64,000 nt of DNA from Shewanella aestuarii. GTDB taxonomy: Bacteria; Pseudomonadota; Gammaproteobacteria; Enterobacterales; Shewanellaceae. The stretch covers positions 988,501-1,052,500 of the forward strand of contig NZ_CP050313.1 in NCBI RefSeq assembly GCF_011765625.1, written 5' to 3'. This document shows positions 1 through 9,891 of the stretch, piece by piece. The position numbers and the translations under genes were made by a program. Every line of letters begins with the position of its first letter. Position 1 is the first letter of the stretch. Below the pieces are notes generated by a model. The model was not told the origin of the DNA. It did no database searches and saw only the letters and a list, made by a program, of their open reading frames with translations.

Positions 1-1
1 T

Positions 2-271
2 TCGAATAACATTAACGCTCAGGTTGTTGAATCGCGCGCCTTGACATCAGCCGCCAAGTTAACGCCCAATGAATTAGACGAGCAACCACCGGTGATTGCG
101 GCTGCAGACAGTGCCTTATTGCAGCTAAAAGCGCTGATCAATCGAGGTAAGTGGCAAGAGTCGATGGCCTTATTAGCGGATATTGAACAGCGTTTTCCTG
201 AGGTGACGCAACCAAACAATAAGCTTTATTCACAATATACTGAGCTCAAGCAGCGCCTTAATACTCAGTAG
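2..271 (+). CDS. C-terminal end of an unidentified protein (5'-truncated)
   Basis: The frame is open from base 2 and ends with TAG at 269-271, so this is the last 89 or so codons of a gene that begins before the window. The visible part has a polar linker followed by a helical stretch (roughly the last 50 residues, with LLQLKALINRGKWQES and LLADIEQRFPE) that resembles a single TPR-like helical hairpin. No catalytic motif is visible. A strong terminator follows at 331-356. I do not recognise the family. The TTG at 41 is internal to the open frame and is unlikely to be the true start. Confidence 0.6.
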   Translation, partial: SNNINAQVVESRALTSAAKLTPNELDEQPPVIAAADSALLQLKALINRGKWQESMALLADIEQRFPEVTQPNNKLYSQYTELKQRLNTQ

Positions 272-330
272 CACTTTGTCTTTGATAAGGGCTGTACTCA
301 ACAAATACAGCGCTTTGACACAAACGTAAC

Positions 331-356
331 GGCCAAGCAATTGCTTGGCCTTTTTG
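331..356 (+). terminator. Intrinsic terminator of the truncated first gene
   Basis: A perfect self-complementary stretch (GGCCAAGCAA/TTGCTTGGCC) is followed by TTTTTG. It lies 60 bases after the stop codon of the first gene. Confidence 0.85.
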
Positions 357-585
357 TTGGGTGTTCACCTTAACCTTTACTGTTGCGAATGGTTACATTT
401 TGCCACTGTTAATATCTGTGGACTCTGGTAACGTGAGGCAACAAAAAATAACAAAGCAAAAAATGCCGTCTGCCAACAAATACATTCAAAATGACAGCAA
501 ACTCATAAAGCAACAAATTCATAAAAACGACTAACTCATAAAAACGACTAACTCATAAAAACAACTATAGGGAAATCACACGCCA
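357..585. other. Gene-free leader of the tricorn-like protease gene
   Basis: No open frame of credible coding quality is present. The stretch is A-rich and carries a short tandem repeat at 519-569, listed separately. A GGGAAA stretch about 15 bases before the ATG at 586 is the only ribosome-binding candidate and is weakly placed. Confidence 0.6.
519..569 (+). repeat. Three tandem 17-bp direct repeats
   Basis: The unit TCATAAAAACGACTAAC occurs exactly at 519-535 and 536-552, and a diverged third copy fills 553-569. The array ends 16 bases before the start codon of the protease gene, so it lies in the untranslated leader or promoter. Confidence 0.85.
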
Positions 586-3500
586 ATGAAACTTCGACCA
601 ACTAGTCTGGGTTGTTTACTTGCCATGGGCTGCCTCAGTTCATTTTTAGCTACCGCCTCACAGAGTAGCAATCAAGGCTATTACCGTGCTCCAGCCTTGC
701 ATGACAACACCATAGTCTTTACCGCAGAAGGCGATTTATGGAAAAGCCAAATTGGCGATAAAGTCGCGAGTCGGTTAACCACTCAAGCGGCTGAAGAAAT
801 AGATGCCAGTATTTCCCATGATGGTCAATGGTTGGCTTACAGCGCCAATTATGAGGGCGCGACTGAAGTTTATGTTATGCCCATGGCGGGTGGTGTTGCA
901 AAACGACTGAGCTTTGAAAACTCAAGGGTACGTTTGCAAGGTTGGACCGCTGGCGGAGAGGTGCTTTATTCCACCGACAATGCCTTTGGGCCTGCCAATT
1001 ACTGGGTTCTAAAAACCGTTAATCCTAACACCTTGCAAGTGACCAATTTACCTTTAGCAGATGCCATTGAAGGGGTGATTGATAACCAAGGGCAGTACGT
1101 CTATTTCACTCAGTTTGGCTTACAAGCCAGCGGTGACAATGCCAAGGTTTATCGCGGCGGGGCTAAAGGTAAAATTTGGCGTTATCAGCTAGGCAGCAAC
1201 AAAGAAGCAGAGCAACTGACTAGCCAGCATCAAGGTTCTGTCCGCCAACCTATGGTTTGGCAAGACCGCGTGTATTTTATCAGCGATGCCTCTGGGAACG
1301 ATAATATTTGGTCAATGCAGCAAGATGGCAGCGATATCAAGCAGCATAGTCAGTATAGCGATTGGCAAGTGCGTGATGCCAAGCTGGATAACGGACGTAT
1401 TATCTTTCAGCAAGGCGCTGATATTAAGTTATTTGATATCGCAACCAATCGAGATCAAACTCTTAATGTCGCATTAAGTAGTGACTTTCCCCATCGACGT
1501 GAACATTGGGTGAACGACCCGATGGAGTTTGCAACCTCAACTAAATTGGGCAGCAATGGTGAACAAGTGGTGATTACCGCTCGCGGCCATGTGGCAATAG
1601 CGCAAACTGATGAGCGCCGCTTAGTTCAAATTGCCTCGCCTGCTGACAGCCGCATTCGTCATGCTTTATTGAGCAAAGATGGTAAATGGGTGTATGGCAT
1701 TAGTGATGCATCGGGTGAGCAAGAAATTTGGCAATATCCCGCCGATGGCAGTGAAGGCGCAAAACAGCTAACCAAAGATGGTACCACCTTGCGTACCAGT
1801 TTAACCTTATCACCCAATGGCCGCTATTTAGCTCATGATGACTATATGGGCAATGTATGGTTACTGGATTTGAAAGCTAACACCAATCAAAAAATCATGG
1901 TGAATGGCGAAGGCTTAGGGCCTTATCAAGATATTGTTTGGTCGCCAGATAGTCAATTTGTCGCGATGACCAAAGCTGAAATCGGTCAGCAGCGCCCGCA
2001 AATTGTGTTGTATTCAGTCAACCAACAAAAGGCGCAAACGCTCACCAGCGATAAATACGAGTCATATTCACCAAGCTTTAGCAAAGATGGTAATTGGCTG
2101 TACTTCTTATCTAATCGTGACTTTAACGCCACACCAAGTTCACCTTGGGGTGACCGAAATATGGGGCCGGTATTTGATAAGCGCAGCCAAATATTTGCCA
2201 TTGCATTAAATGAAAAGGCGCAATTTGCCTTTGCTAAGCAAACCGAGCTAAGCGTTAAGCAAGGCGACAGTAACAGCACTAGCGACAGCATAGTAAAAGT
2301 GAAAGTTGACTGGCAAGGACTGCCTCAGCGTTTATGGCAAGTGCCGGTGGCATCGGGCAACTATAATCGCTTGCAACAAACCGATAAGGGACTATATGTG
2401 CTTGATACAAATAACCAAGTATCAAGTCTTAAGTGGATAGCTTTTAATCAAAACGCGCCTAAAGTCGAGGTATTTGCCGACGACATTGCCGATTTCAATG
2501 TATCAAACGACGGTAAGCAAATTCTGTTAAATAAGCAATCCAATCCTAAAGAGTTATTGATTGTGGCTGCGGGTGACAAACTGCCTGCCGATGTTAGCCA
2601 AGCAAAGGTAAATACTCAGCAATGGCAATTAAATATCTCTCCCATGCAAGAGTGGCAACAGATTTTTGAAGATGCCTGGTTAATGCACAAAGGGCAATTT
2701 TTTGATACCCAAATGCGCGGGCTTGATTGGCAGGCCACTAAAGCCAAATATCAACCTTTGTTGCAGCGCTTAACTGATCGATATGAGCTAAATGATATTT
2801 TTGAGCAAATGATGGGGGAGTTAGACTCTCTGCACTCGCAAGTGCGTGGTGGCGATGTTGCTAAAGACAGTGATGCCGCTAAATCAGCCGCGTTAGGTGC
2901 GAGATTAACACTCACGGCAAAAGGCGTTGAAATTAGCCATATTTATCAGAACGATCCTGAGTTACCTAGCCAAGCGTCGCCATTAGCCCGCATTGAGGTT
3001 GACGCAAAAGAAGGCGATATTATTAAGGCAATCAATGGCAAGCCGGTGAGTAATATTGCCCAAGTGACCCAATTATTGCGAAACCAAGTCAACAAGCAGG
3101 TATTACTAACCCTAATTAGAGGCCGAGAGCAGCATCAAACCATTGTCTCGCCAACCGATATAGCAACCGCTGCCAAGCTGCGATATTTAGATTGGGTTCA
3201 TCATAATGCAGATAAAGTCAGCCAAGCGTCAAAAGGTGAATTTGGCTATTTACACTTATACGCCATGGGCGCGGGTGATATTGCAAGCTTTGCCCGCGAG
3301 TTTTACACCAACTACGACAAAGCTGGATTAATTATTGATGTGCGCCGCAATCGTGGCGGTAACATTGATAGTTGGATTATTGAAAAGCTATTGCGTAAAG
3401 CATGGGCATTTTGGCAGCCAACCCACGGCACAGCTAATACCAATATGCAGCAAACCTTTAGAGGCCAGCTGGTGGTATTAGCAGATCAAATGACTTATTC

Positions 3501-3861
3501 CGATGGCGAAACCTTCTCAGCGGGTATTAAGGCCCTTGGCCTTGCACCGCTTATTGGTAAGCAAACCGCCGGAGCAGGAGTGTGGTTGTCGGGACGTAAT
3601 AGTTTGGCCGATAAGGGTATGGCTAGGGTGGCAGAATATCCACAATATGCAATGGATGGACGTTGGATTGTGGAAGGCCACGGTGTTGAGCCTGATATTG
3701 AGGTTAGCAATTTACCGTTTGCGACATATCAAGGTGAAGATGCTCAATTAGAAAAAGCCATTAGCTATTTAAAAGAGCAGTTAGCCCAAAGCCCTTATCA
3801 GCCTCTTAAGGCTCTGCCATTACCTAAAACAGGTAAAGCTGATGATATTCACGCTAATTAA
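586..3861 (+). CDS. Tricorn-type S41 protease with beta-propellers and PDZ domain, exported
   Basis: This 1091-residue protein is a large bacterial tricorn protease homologue, which trims peptides. An N-terminal signal peptide (about residues 1-25) suggests export to the periplasm. Residues about 30-670 hold repeated WD40/TolB-like blades (for example SPDSQFVAMTKAE and SKDGNWLYFLSNRD), the propeller gates of tricorn. A helical core follows, then a PDZ domain (about 795-860, with GDIIKAINGKPV) and a C-terminal S41 catalytic domain. Candidate catalytic residues are His750 (LHSQ), the nucleophile Ser972 in TYSDGE, and Glu1030 in VEGHGVEPDIEV. The residue just before the His is Leu, where archaeal tricorn has a Ser of the tetrad. 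The gene stands alone between terminators. Confidence 0.93.
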   Translation: MKLRPTSLGCLLAMGCLSSFLATASQSSNQGYYRAPALHDNTIVFTAEGDLWKSQIGDKVASRLTTQAAEEIDASISHDGQWLAYSANYEGATEVYVMPMAGGVAKRLSFENSRVRLQGWTAGGEVLYSTDNAFGPANYWVLKTVNPNTLQVTNLPLADAIEGVIDNQGQYVYFTQFGLQASGDNAKVYRGGAKGKIWRYQLGSNKEAEQLTSQHQGSVRQPMVWQDRVYFISDASGNDNIWSMQQDGSDIKQHSQYSDWQVRDAKLDNGRIIFQQGADIKLFDIATNRDQTLNVALSSDFPHRREHWVNDPMEFATSTKLGSNGEQVVITARGHVAIAQTDERRLVQIASPADSRIRHALLSKDGKWVYGISDASGEQEIWQYPADGSEGAKQLTKDGTTLRTSLTLSPNGRYLAHDDYMGNVWLLDLKANTNQKIMVNGEGLGPYQDIVWSPDSQFVAMTKAEIGQQRPQIVLYSVNQQKAQTLTSDKYESYSPSFSKDGNWLYFLSNRDFNATPSSPWGDRNMGPVFDKRSQIFAIALNEKAQFAFAKQTELSVKQGDSNSTSDSIVKVKVDWQGLPQRLWQVPVASGNYNRLQQTDKGLYVLDTNNQVSSLKWIAFNQNAPKVEVFADDIADFNVSNDGKQILLNKQSNPKELLIVAAGDKLPADVSQAKVNTQQWQLNISPMQEWQQIFEDAWLMHKGQFFDTQMRGLDWQATKAKYQPLLQRLTDRYELNDIFEQMMGELDSLHSQVRGGDVAKDSDAAKSAALGARLTLTAKGVEISHIYQNDPELPSQASPLARIEVDAKEGDIIKAINGKPVSNIAQVTQLLRNQVNKQVLLTLIRGREQHQTIVSPTDIATAAKLRYLDWVHHNADKVSQASKGEFGYLHLYAMGAGDIASFAREFYTNYDKAGLIIDVRRNRGGNIDSWIIEKLLRKAWAFWQPTHGTANTNMQQTFRGQLVVLADQMTYSDGETFSAGIKALGLAPLIGKQTAGAGVWLSGRNSLADKGMARVAEYPQYAMDGRWIVEGHGVEPDIEVSNLPFATYQGEDAQLEKAISYLKEQLAQSPYQPLKALPLPKTGKADDIHAN

Positions 3862-4241
3862 TCTGTCTATTTTATATCGTCAGTTAATGTAGATTTTATC
3901 GATTACAGCCCTATCAGTGATGGGGCTTTTGCCGTGCACGCAAGCGAACTCACCTGACTGAGCGGTTGTTGGATTGTGGGAGTACATTGAGTTAGTAAGA
4001 ACTGATGGTATTTCGGTGTATTCAGCTCATATTTGCCGTTATTAAGCAATTACAAATTAGCCCATGCTTGAATGCTGGAGGAATTATTAGATTATTCGAT
4101 TTGCTTTGTTGATATCGCTGTTGATACCCTTTTTATCTGATCTGGTGAAGTGCCACGACATTAATTTTTCATAAATAGAAAACAATCTGTGCGGCAGAAA
4201 TGTATTAGTCCTTAATACGCATTTATGCTCACGAAATGCGT
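3862..4241. other. Convergent intergenic region
   Basis: Apart from the terminator at 3907-3930, I see no gene, repeat or recognisable site here. It separates the protease gene from the convergent M14-type peptidase gene. Confidence 0.6.
3907..3930 (+). terminator. Intrinsic terminator after the tricorn-like gene
   Basis: AGCCCTATC and GATGGGGCT form a stem (one G-T wobble) with a short loop, followed by TTTT. Confidence 0.7.
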
Positions 4242-5099
4242 CTATTGACGATGATCATCAACAAAGTGGTTGATAAACAAAGTAATCGCGTCTCGATTAG
4301 CAAGCACACGCTGATCAAATGGCTGTTGCCCCGGTGTTTCAGTGCAAATGGCGATTTGACTACCACTTTGAAATAATCCACTTTCAAACGAGCTATCAAA
4401 ATGATTGAAAATAATCCCATCTTTCACAGGGCAATCGTCAATCTCACCATTTAGCGCAATAGGAAAATACTTACCTAAAGCATCACGTAATTGGTAGCTC
4501 AACTCACTGGGGCTGGTTGCCGATTCTAATGAATACAAATAACAATTGCTGAGTAATACATCTTCATGGCAAGTTAATAAACCATGCTGGCTAGCTTGCA
4601 ATAATGTGGTTTGCGCTAGCTGTAAAATATGCCCTTCCGCAGAGGTATGTTGATTAGGTTGAATGTGACCTGATTGGTATACAAAACCACGATTGGGATT
4701 TTGTAAAAACATATTCAAGCGATTACCAATACTAAAACCACTAGGATTAACTAGCGGCAAAATGCTCAGATTCACCTTGTCAGTAATGTTGCTGTCCAGC
4801 TGGGTTAATGCGTTCAATAATCCCCATGGGCCAGCGGCTTCTTCACCATGAAAACCCGCACAAAGTAAAATAGATGCTTTGCTGGTGGAGATAGAAGGTG
4901 ACTGATAAAACGCCAATGGATACTGGCGATTGATTTCATCAACATATCCAAGCACATGCTGGTGTAACTTAAGGCGCTTAACCTGATGAGCTAACAACAA
5001 CTCAAATTGTTCAATATTATTGGAGTGACAATCAAAAATGGTTGAGTGCCATTGGTAATTGGGGAATAACTGCGACATAAATTCATTCTTAGTAAACAA
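4242..5099 (-). CDS. M14-family zinc carboxypeptidase (AstE/MpaA-like)
   Basis: The 285-residue protein has the M14 signature: zinc ligands in GFHGEEAAGP (HxxE), a conserved LPLVNPSGFSIGNRLN segment, a third zinc-ligand region in LLTCHEDVL, and a probable catalytic Glu in AICTETPGQQP. Family members remove amino acids or acyl groups from small substrates, for example murein peptides in MpaA. There is no signal peptide, so it is probably cytosolic. The first ATG is taken, but a second Met at residue 8 (MSQLFPNYQW) is an equally plausible start. The exact substrate cannot be read from the sequence. Confidence 0.8.
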   Translation of the reverse strand: MFTKNEFMSQLFPNYQWHSTIFDCHSNNIEQFELLLAHQVKRLKLHQHVLGYVDEINRQYPLAFYQSPSISTSKASILLCAGFHGEEAAGPWGLLNALTQLDSNITDKVNLSILPLVNPSGFSIGNRLNMFLQNPNRGFVYQSGHIQPNQHTSAEGHILQLAQTTLLQASQHGLLTCHEDVLLSNCYLYSLESATSPSELSYQLRDALGKYFPIALNGEIDDCPVKDGIIFNHFDSSFESGLFQSGSQIAICTETPGQQPFDQRVLANRDAITLFINHFVDDHRQ

Positions 5100-5326
5100 A
5101 CCTTGCTCATCTTAATTAGTCGTTACCCAAAAGCCAATTCAAATTGTGTTGCTTTACACAATTGGGTTACTTAAAAATGACAAAAACAGCAATATAAAGT
5201 TAATAATGTTGTATTCTTGTTTTTTTGAAGTTGAATGCTTATGGCGATGACTGTTTTATTGGCTATATTTACTTTGAAATTCAACATTATTTGCTTATAT
5301 TTGCCGCACATTATTTAGGAGTATCT

Positions 5327-5908
5327 ATGACAAAGCCTTTATCAGTTATTGTTTTACTATCAGCCATTTTAGGTCTATCTGCATGTGCAACGGGTAATAG
5401 CCCTGAAGCTAAAAAAGCCAATGCACAAAAAGAAACTCAAGCAGCACTACAAGAGATTTATGCTCAGCACCCTGAAGCAAAAACTGCTGTAAATCAATCT
5501 GTTGGTTATGTTGTTTGTACTGGTAATAATACCTATTTATTTGCCTTATCAACCGGTGGCGGCGTTTGTGTATTAACTGAAGGCGGTAAAAAATCTTACT
5601 ACCGTTTTGCAACAGGTGGCGTGGGTGCGGGTATTGGTTGGAAACAAATGGCTTTCGTGCAAGCGTTTGTTAAGGCTGATGCGTTAAAGCGCTTTAAAGA
5701 GTCTGGTTATGAAGGTCAAGCTCAAGCTGAAGCCAGCGCTAAATATGAAGACAAGGGCGATCAAGCTTCTGCTAACCAATCAATTGATATTGACGGTGTT
5801 AAAACTTACCAAGTCAACTTAATGGGCGCTGCGGCACAAGCAACCGTTCAAGGTTACAAATATTGGAAAACTGATTTCACTGAAGACTTTATGCAAAAAA
5901 GTGAATAG
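5327..5908 (+). CDS. SYLF/YSC84-like lipoprotein
   Basis: I place the start at the ATG at 5327, preceded by TAGGAG at 5316-5321. The upstream extension of this frame to 5225 lacks a ribosome-binding site and would bury the signal peptide. The resulting 193-residue protein starts with a lipoprotein signal ending in the lipobox LSACA. The rest is glycine-rich beta structure (ALSTGGGVCVL, FATGGVGAGIGWKQMAF) that resembles the SYLF lipid-binding fold seen in bacterial YSC84-type proteins. The assignment to that family is by pattern only. It is monocistronic, with a terminator right after the stop. Confidence 0.72.
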   Translation: MTKPLSVIVLLSAILGLSACATGNSPEAKKANAQKETQAALQEIYAQHPEAKTAVNQSVGYVVCTGNNTYLFALSTGGGVCVLTEGGKKSYYRFATGGVGAGIGWKQMAFVQAFVKADALKRFKESGYEGQAQAEASAKYEDKGDQASANQSIDIDGVKTYQVNLMGAAAQATVQGYKYWKTDFTEDFMQKSE

Positions 5909-5928
5909 TTGATATTGATTTAACTGCA

Positions 5929-5955
5929 AAAAAGCCGCTGATGCGGCTTTTTTTG
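5929..5955. terminator. Bidirectional intrinsic terminator
   Basis: AAAGCCGC-TGAT-GCGGCTTT is flanked by As on the left and Ts on the right. It can stop transcription from the lipoprotein gene on + and the OsmC gene on -. Confidence 0.9.
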
Positions 5956-6000
5956 TGGGTATTCAACCACGTGCTTTGAGGCACTGGTTTCAGTCATTGA

Positions 6001-6438
6001 TTAATGTTTAATTTCAATCTCGCAAGCTAATGAATTAGCGATAAAGCAGTTAGCATGTGCTTTTTCGTGAATTTTGCTAATAATTTCATCAGAAACCGTT
6101 ACACCCTCTTCAAATACCACTTGTGGCGATAATGTCATTTTTACTACCGAAATTTTACCGGCTTCATTTTTACCTAAATCAGCGGTGGCATTGTCGGTAT
6201 AAGAGGCCACTGGTAAGCGTTTCAAATGTGCAATTGCTAAAAAAGTGAGCATATGACATGAAGACAGTGCAGCTAATAGGTTCTCTTCCGGGTTTATTTT
6301 TTCGGCATTGCCCTTGTACTCAGGTGCAGAAGATGCAGTAACAGTTTGCCCGCTACCATAGATAATTTGATGGTCTCGGTTAAACTCGCCTTCTTCAGCT
6401 GGTGAACCTTGCCAATCTACAGTTATTTTAAAACCCAT
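6001..6438 (-). CDS. OsmC-family peroxide-reducing protein
   Basis: The 145-residue protein has the OsmC fold signature. Two redox-type cysteines sit in the expected contexts: Cys61 in LSSCHMLTFL and Cys131 in HANCFIANSL. There is an additional Cys138. The motif PEENLLAALSSCH is typical of the family. OsmC/Ohr proteins reduce organic hydroperoxides in the cytoplasm using thiol chemistry. This one looks like the general OsmC-like branch rather than Ohr. It is a single-gene unit convergent with the lipoprotein gene. Confidence 0.9.
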   Translation of the reverse strand: MGFKITVDWQGSPAEEGEFNRDHQIIYGSGQTVTASSAPEYKGNAEKINPEENLLAALSSCHMLTFLAIAHLKRLPVASYTDNATADLGKNEAGKISVVKMTLSPQVVFEEGVTVSDEIISKIHEKAHANCFIANSLACEIEIKH

Positions 6439-6852
6439 GTTAATTCCTTATTACACCATTCGATTTTGTATTCGCGCTTGATATGAAATTGCTACTACAA
6501 GAATGTTTTATAGCTGCAGATTCAACACCAACTCCAGGGTAATGTCTATGGTTATCGCTTTGTTTTTGTTATTTGGTTAAAACTTTTTGTTTATGAGTAC
6601 TAACTCAAAAACATATAGAAATAACCAGTGATATGACAACACATTAATTTTTATCAGTAAAAATCGCCTTTCAGTTATTTTAGCTCACTTTTAGCCAAGT
6701 TAAATGTTGCAAGTTTGTAATGAATACGTATGCACTGAGTTGTTATCAAAAGGTTGCGATGACTAGTATATCGGGATAAATAATGTCCGATATTCTGCAT
6801 AATGTGGGTGGTATATCTGAGTATTGGACAACAATAATGTAAGGGGAAACCA
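6439..6852. other. Divergent intergenic region, osmC-like / TonB receptor
   Basis: This AT-rich stretch must hold both promoters. I see a short inverted repeat GAGT-ACTA-ACTC near 6595-6606 but no recognised operator. AAGGGGAAA at about 6841-6849 serves as ribosome-binding site of the receptor gene. Confidence 0.5.
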
Positions 6853-9813
6853 ATGCTCAAATGTAAACCGAGTATCTTAGCTTTAGCCTTGGCAAGCGCA
6901 GGAGTGAGTGTAATGTTCATGCCTGTAAAAGCCTATGCCGCTGATGAGGTTGAACAGACTTCGCAAGCTGATAATGCCAATGCGCAAGCAACCAATACCA
7001 GTCAGAATGCAGATGATAGTATCGTTACTGACGATATAGAGCGTATTCAAATTAAAGGTTACAGCCGCAGTTTGATCGACTCCATTAATTCTAAACGATA
7101 CGGCGATACGGTATCGGAGCAACTTTCTGCCGATGATTTAGGGGCATTGCCTGATGTCTCTATGGCGGATGCACTGACCCGATTACCGGGTATTTCTGCG
7201 GTGCGAACCGGTGGGCAAGCGGCCCAAATCAATATTCGTGGTATGTCTGGTGGCTTTGTGTCTTCAACCTTAAATGGTCGTGAACAGGTATCAACCAGTG
7301 GTTCGCGTAGCATTGAGTTTGACCAATATCCATCAGAGCTAATTAGCTCTGCCGCAGTATACAAGTCTTCAAAAGCATCACTGCTTGAAGGTGGTGTTGC
7401 CGGTACGGTTGAGCTAGCAACCGTAAGTCCTTTAAGTAAAACCGAAAAACATAATTTTGTGGTTAATGCCCGCGCCATGTATAACGACCGCGCCAGTGAG
7501 GTTTATGGTGCTGAAGAATATGGCGATCGCGTTAGTTTTTCTTATCAAGGTAAATTTCTTGAAGACACATTAGGCATTGCCGTGGGCTATGCAAGATTGA
7601 ACCAGCCCAGTGTCGCAACCCAATTTATTGGTTTTGCATACAATGGTACGGCTGATGTCGACTTTTTGGAAAACGACACCAACGGCCCCATTGGTGACGA
7701 CGGTGACATGACTAATGCCCATAAGGAATATTTGGGTGAAGGTTTTGAAATTCAGCACTTAGGCGGTGTTGAAACCCGTAATGGCTATATGGGGGCAATT
7801 GAATGGGCGCCGGTGGATAATTTTGTCCTAAAAGCGGATGCGTTTATTTCTCGGTTTGATACTGAAGCATTTGCTCGTGGTTTTAGGGTTAAGTTAGAAC
7901 CAGAAAGCGCCTCGATTGCGAATCCAATTTTGGATGGTAACTCGGTGATTGGTGGTACTTATAATCGCAAATCTACCGGTAACACGCGAGTTGAATTAGT
8001 TAATGATGACAATCAAGATTTTGATGAAGTAAACAGCTACGGCATCAATGCCGATTGGCAAGTTACCGACAACCTTAATGTGAATCTTGATGTGTCATTT
8101 TCATCGGCAAAAAGTAATTTCCGTAATGGCTTGTTATGGGCAAACGTGGCGGTTGATGCTAATGCCGATACGCCAATTTTTGATGAAAATGTATCCATTA
8201 GTTATTTACTAAATGGTTTAGATTTACCGGATGTAGGCTTTAATCAAGCCGAAGCTTTTTCTGATATTGACCGTATGATGGTCAGTAAATATGGCATTTA
8301 CCCTTATGTTAATGAAGATAAGCTCAGCGCTTATCGGATTGATTTTGAATACACCTTAGATAATGATTATATCTCAAGTATTGAGTTTGGTAGTCGCTAT
8401 TCAGATCGTACTTACTCAAATGATCGATCAGTATTTGAATACGGTGTCGATAATGGCTTTTCAAGTTCACAGCCACCATTAAGGCTAACCGAAGATATGA
8501 CCACTGTGGTTGATTGGCAGGGCGATTTTAGCTACTTCCCGTCATATTTAGCCATTGATGTAGATGCTGCGCTGAATGCTTGGTTCCCTAATGGTACTCC
8601 GCAGCCGGTGCAAACTTGGGGTAATGCTGATGGGGTTGCGCCGGGGCAAGCCCAAGGCTATACCAATAATTATTCATGGTCTGTACTGCAAAGTGGTGAA
8701 GTGTATGAAAAAGTTTGGTCTGGATACGCATTAGCAAATATTGATACTGAGCTGGCTGGTTTACCGATAACCGGTAACTTTGGTGTCAGAGTGGTTAATA
8801 CCGACCAATCAGCAACCGTACTTAAAAATGTTGGTGGCGATCCGGCTTTTGGCGCACAAAACATTGTTGACGAAATTGGCATTAATAACTCACTGTATGC
8901 GCCCATTATTGAAGGGGTGAGCTATACCGATTATTTGCCCTCAATAAACCTTAATTTTCATGTAACCGAAAGTGCTCAAGTGCGTTTTGCTGCCGCCAAG
9001 GTGATGTCGCGTCCTCCGATTAACCGCTTAGCGGGTGATGCCAGTGCATCGGTTAGCGACACAGGTGAAATTAATGGTTCGAGCACCAATAACCCATTTT
9101 TAAAACCTTTCTATGCCGATCAATATGATGTGTCTTATGAGTATTACTTTGATGAAGGTGCATTTGTAGCGGCACTATTCTACAAAGACATTAAGTCATT
9201 TATTGATACCGATAGCATCGACAATTACGACTTTAAAGGCAATGGCTACAACGTACCTGATTCGATTGAATTAGACAGCGGCCAAGTGGTGCCAACGGTC
9301 AATGGCACGTTTACCACCGCAATGAACAATGAAAAGGGCGGCTATATTCGTGGTTTAGAGTTAGCTTACACACAAGTGTTTGCCTCACTGCCAGATGCTT
9401 GGTCGGGGTTAGGCTTTAATGCCAGCTACTCATATACCGAATCTGAAATTGAAACCATTTCTACCTTTGCTGGTGAATCGTCAAAGCAAGGTCTACCCGG
9501 CTTATCAAATAATGTTGCCAGTGCAACGCTTTTTTACAGCTATGAAGGCTTTGAAACCCGTGTTAGCGCCCGCTACCGTGACGATTTTATCTCTGAGCAA
9601 GTGGCAATCAATGAGCAGGTGGTCAATTTTGACGGTGAAACCGTGATTGATTATCAAGCCTCTTATCAAGTGACCGATGGGCTAGGGCTGTTATTCCAAG
9701 TGAATAACTTAACTGATGAGCCGACCAAGAGCTATTTTGGCAACGAAAACAAAACCGGCACCATCCAATACTTCGGTCGTGAATTTTATCTGGGGTTAAA
9801 TTATGTCATGTAA
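6853..9813 (+). CDS. TonB-dependent receptor, probable maltodextrin/starch uptake
   Basis: The 986-residue outer-membrane receptor begins with a signal peptide (cleavage probably after AYA, near residue 29). A plug domain follows at about 70-200 (IERIQIKGYSRSLIDSI, LPDVSMADALTRLPGI, INIRGMSGG), then a long beta-barrel rich in aromatic-alternating strands. The N-terminal VERIQ-type segment is a plausible TonB box. Such receptors drive substrates across the outer membrane using TonB/ExbBD energy. The pullulanase gene starts 78 bases downstream on the same strand, so malto-oligosaccharides are the inferred substrate. The protein ends in YVM rather than the usual terminal Phe. Confidence 0.92.
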   Translation: MLKCKPSILALALASAGVSVMFMPVKAYAADEVEQTSQADNANAQATNTSQNADDSIVTDDIERIQIKGYSRSLIDSINSKRYGDTVSEQLSADDLGALPDVSMADALTRLPGISAVRTGGQAAQINIRGMSGGFVSSTLNGREQVSTSGSRSIEFDQYPSELISSAAVYKSSKASLLEGGVAGTVELATVSPLSKTEKHNFVVNARAMYNDRASEVYGAEEYGDRVSFSYQGKFLEDTLGIAVGYARLNQPSVATQFIGFAYNGTADVDFLENDTNGPIGDDGDMTNAHKEYLGEGFEIQHLGGVETRNGYMGAIEWAPVDNFVLKADAFISRFDTEAFARGFRVKLEPESASIANPILDGNSVIGGTYNRKSTGNTRVELVNDDNQDFDEVNSYGINADWQVTDNLNVNLDVSFSSAKSNFRNGLLWANVAVDANADTPIFDENVSISYLLNGLDLPDVGFNQAEAFSDIDRMMVSKYGIYPYVNEDKLSAYRIDFEYTLDNDYISSIEFGSRYSDRTYSNDRSVFEYGVDNGFSSSQPPLRLTEDMTTVVDWQGDFSYFPSYLAIDVDAALNAWFPNGTPQPVQTWGNADGVAPGQAQGYTNNYSWSVLQSGEVYEKVWSGYALANIDTELAGLPITGNFGVRVVNTDQSATVLKNVGGDPAFGAQNIVDEIGINNSLYAPIIEGVSYTDYLPSINLNFHVTESAQVRFAAAKVMSRPPINRLAGDASASVSDTGEINGSSTNNPFLKPFYADQYDVSYEYYFDEGAFVAALFYKDIKSFIDTDSIDNYDFKGNGYNVPDSIELDSGQVVPTVNGTFTTAMNNEKGGYIRGLELAYTQVFASLPDAWSGLGFNASYSYTESEIETISTFAGESSKQGLPGLSNNVASATLFYSYEGFETRVSARYRDDFISEQVAINEQVVNFDGETVIDYQASYQVTDGLGLLFQVNNLTDEPTKSYFGNENKTGTIQYFGREFYLGLNYVM

Positions 9814-9891
9814 ATCTTACGTTTATGACGCAGTTAATCAGCTCAGTTCAACCAAATGCCCAGTACCGAATTTAACAGGGAGAAGTGACTC

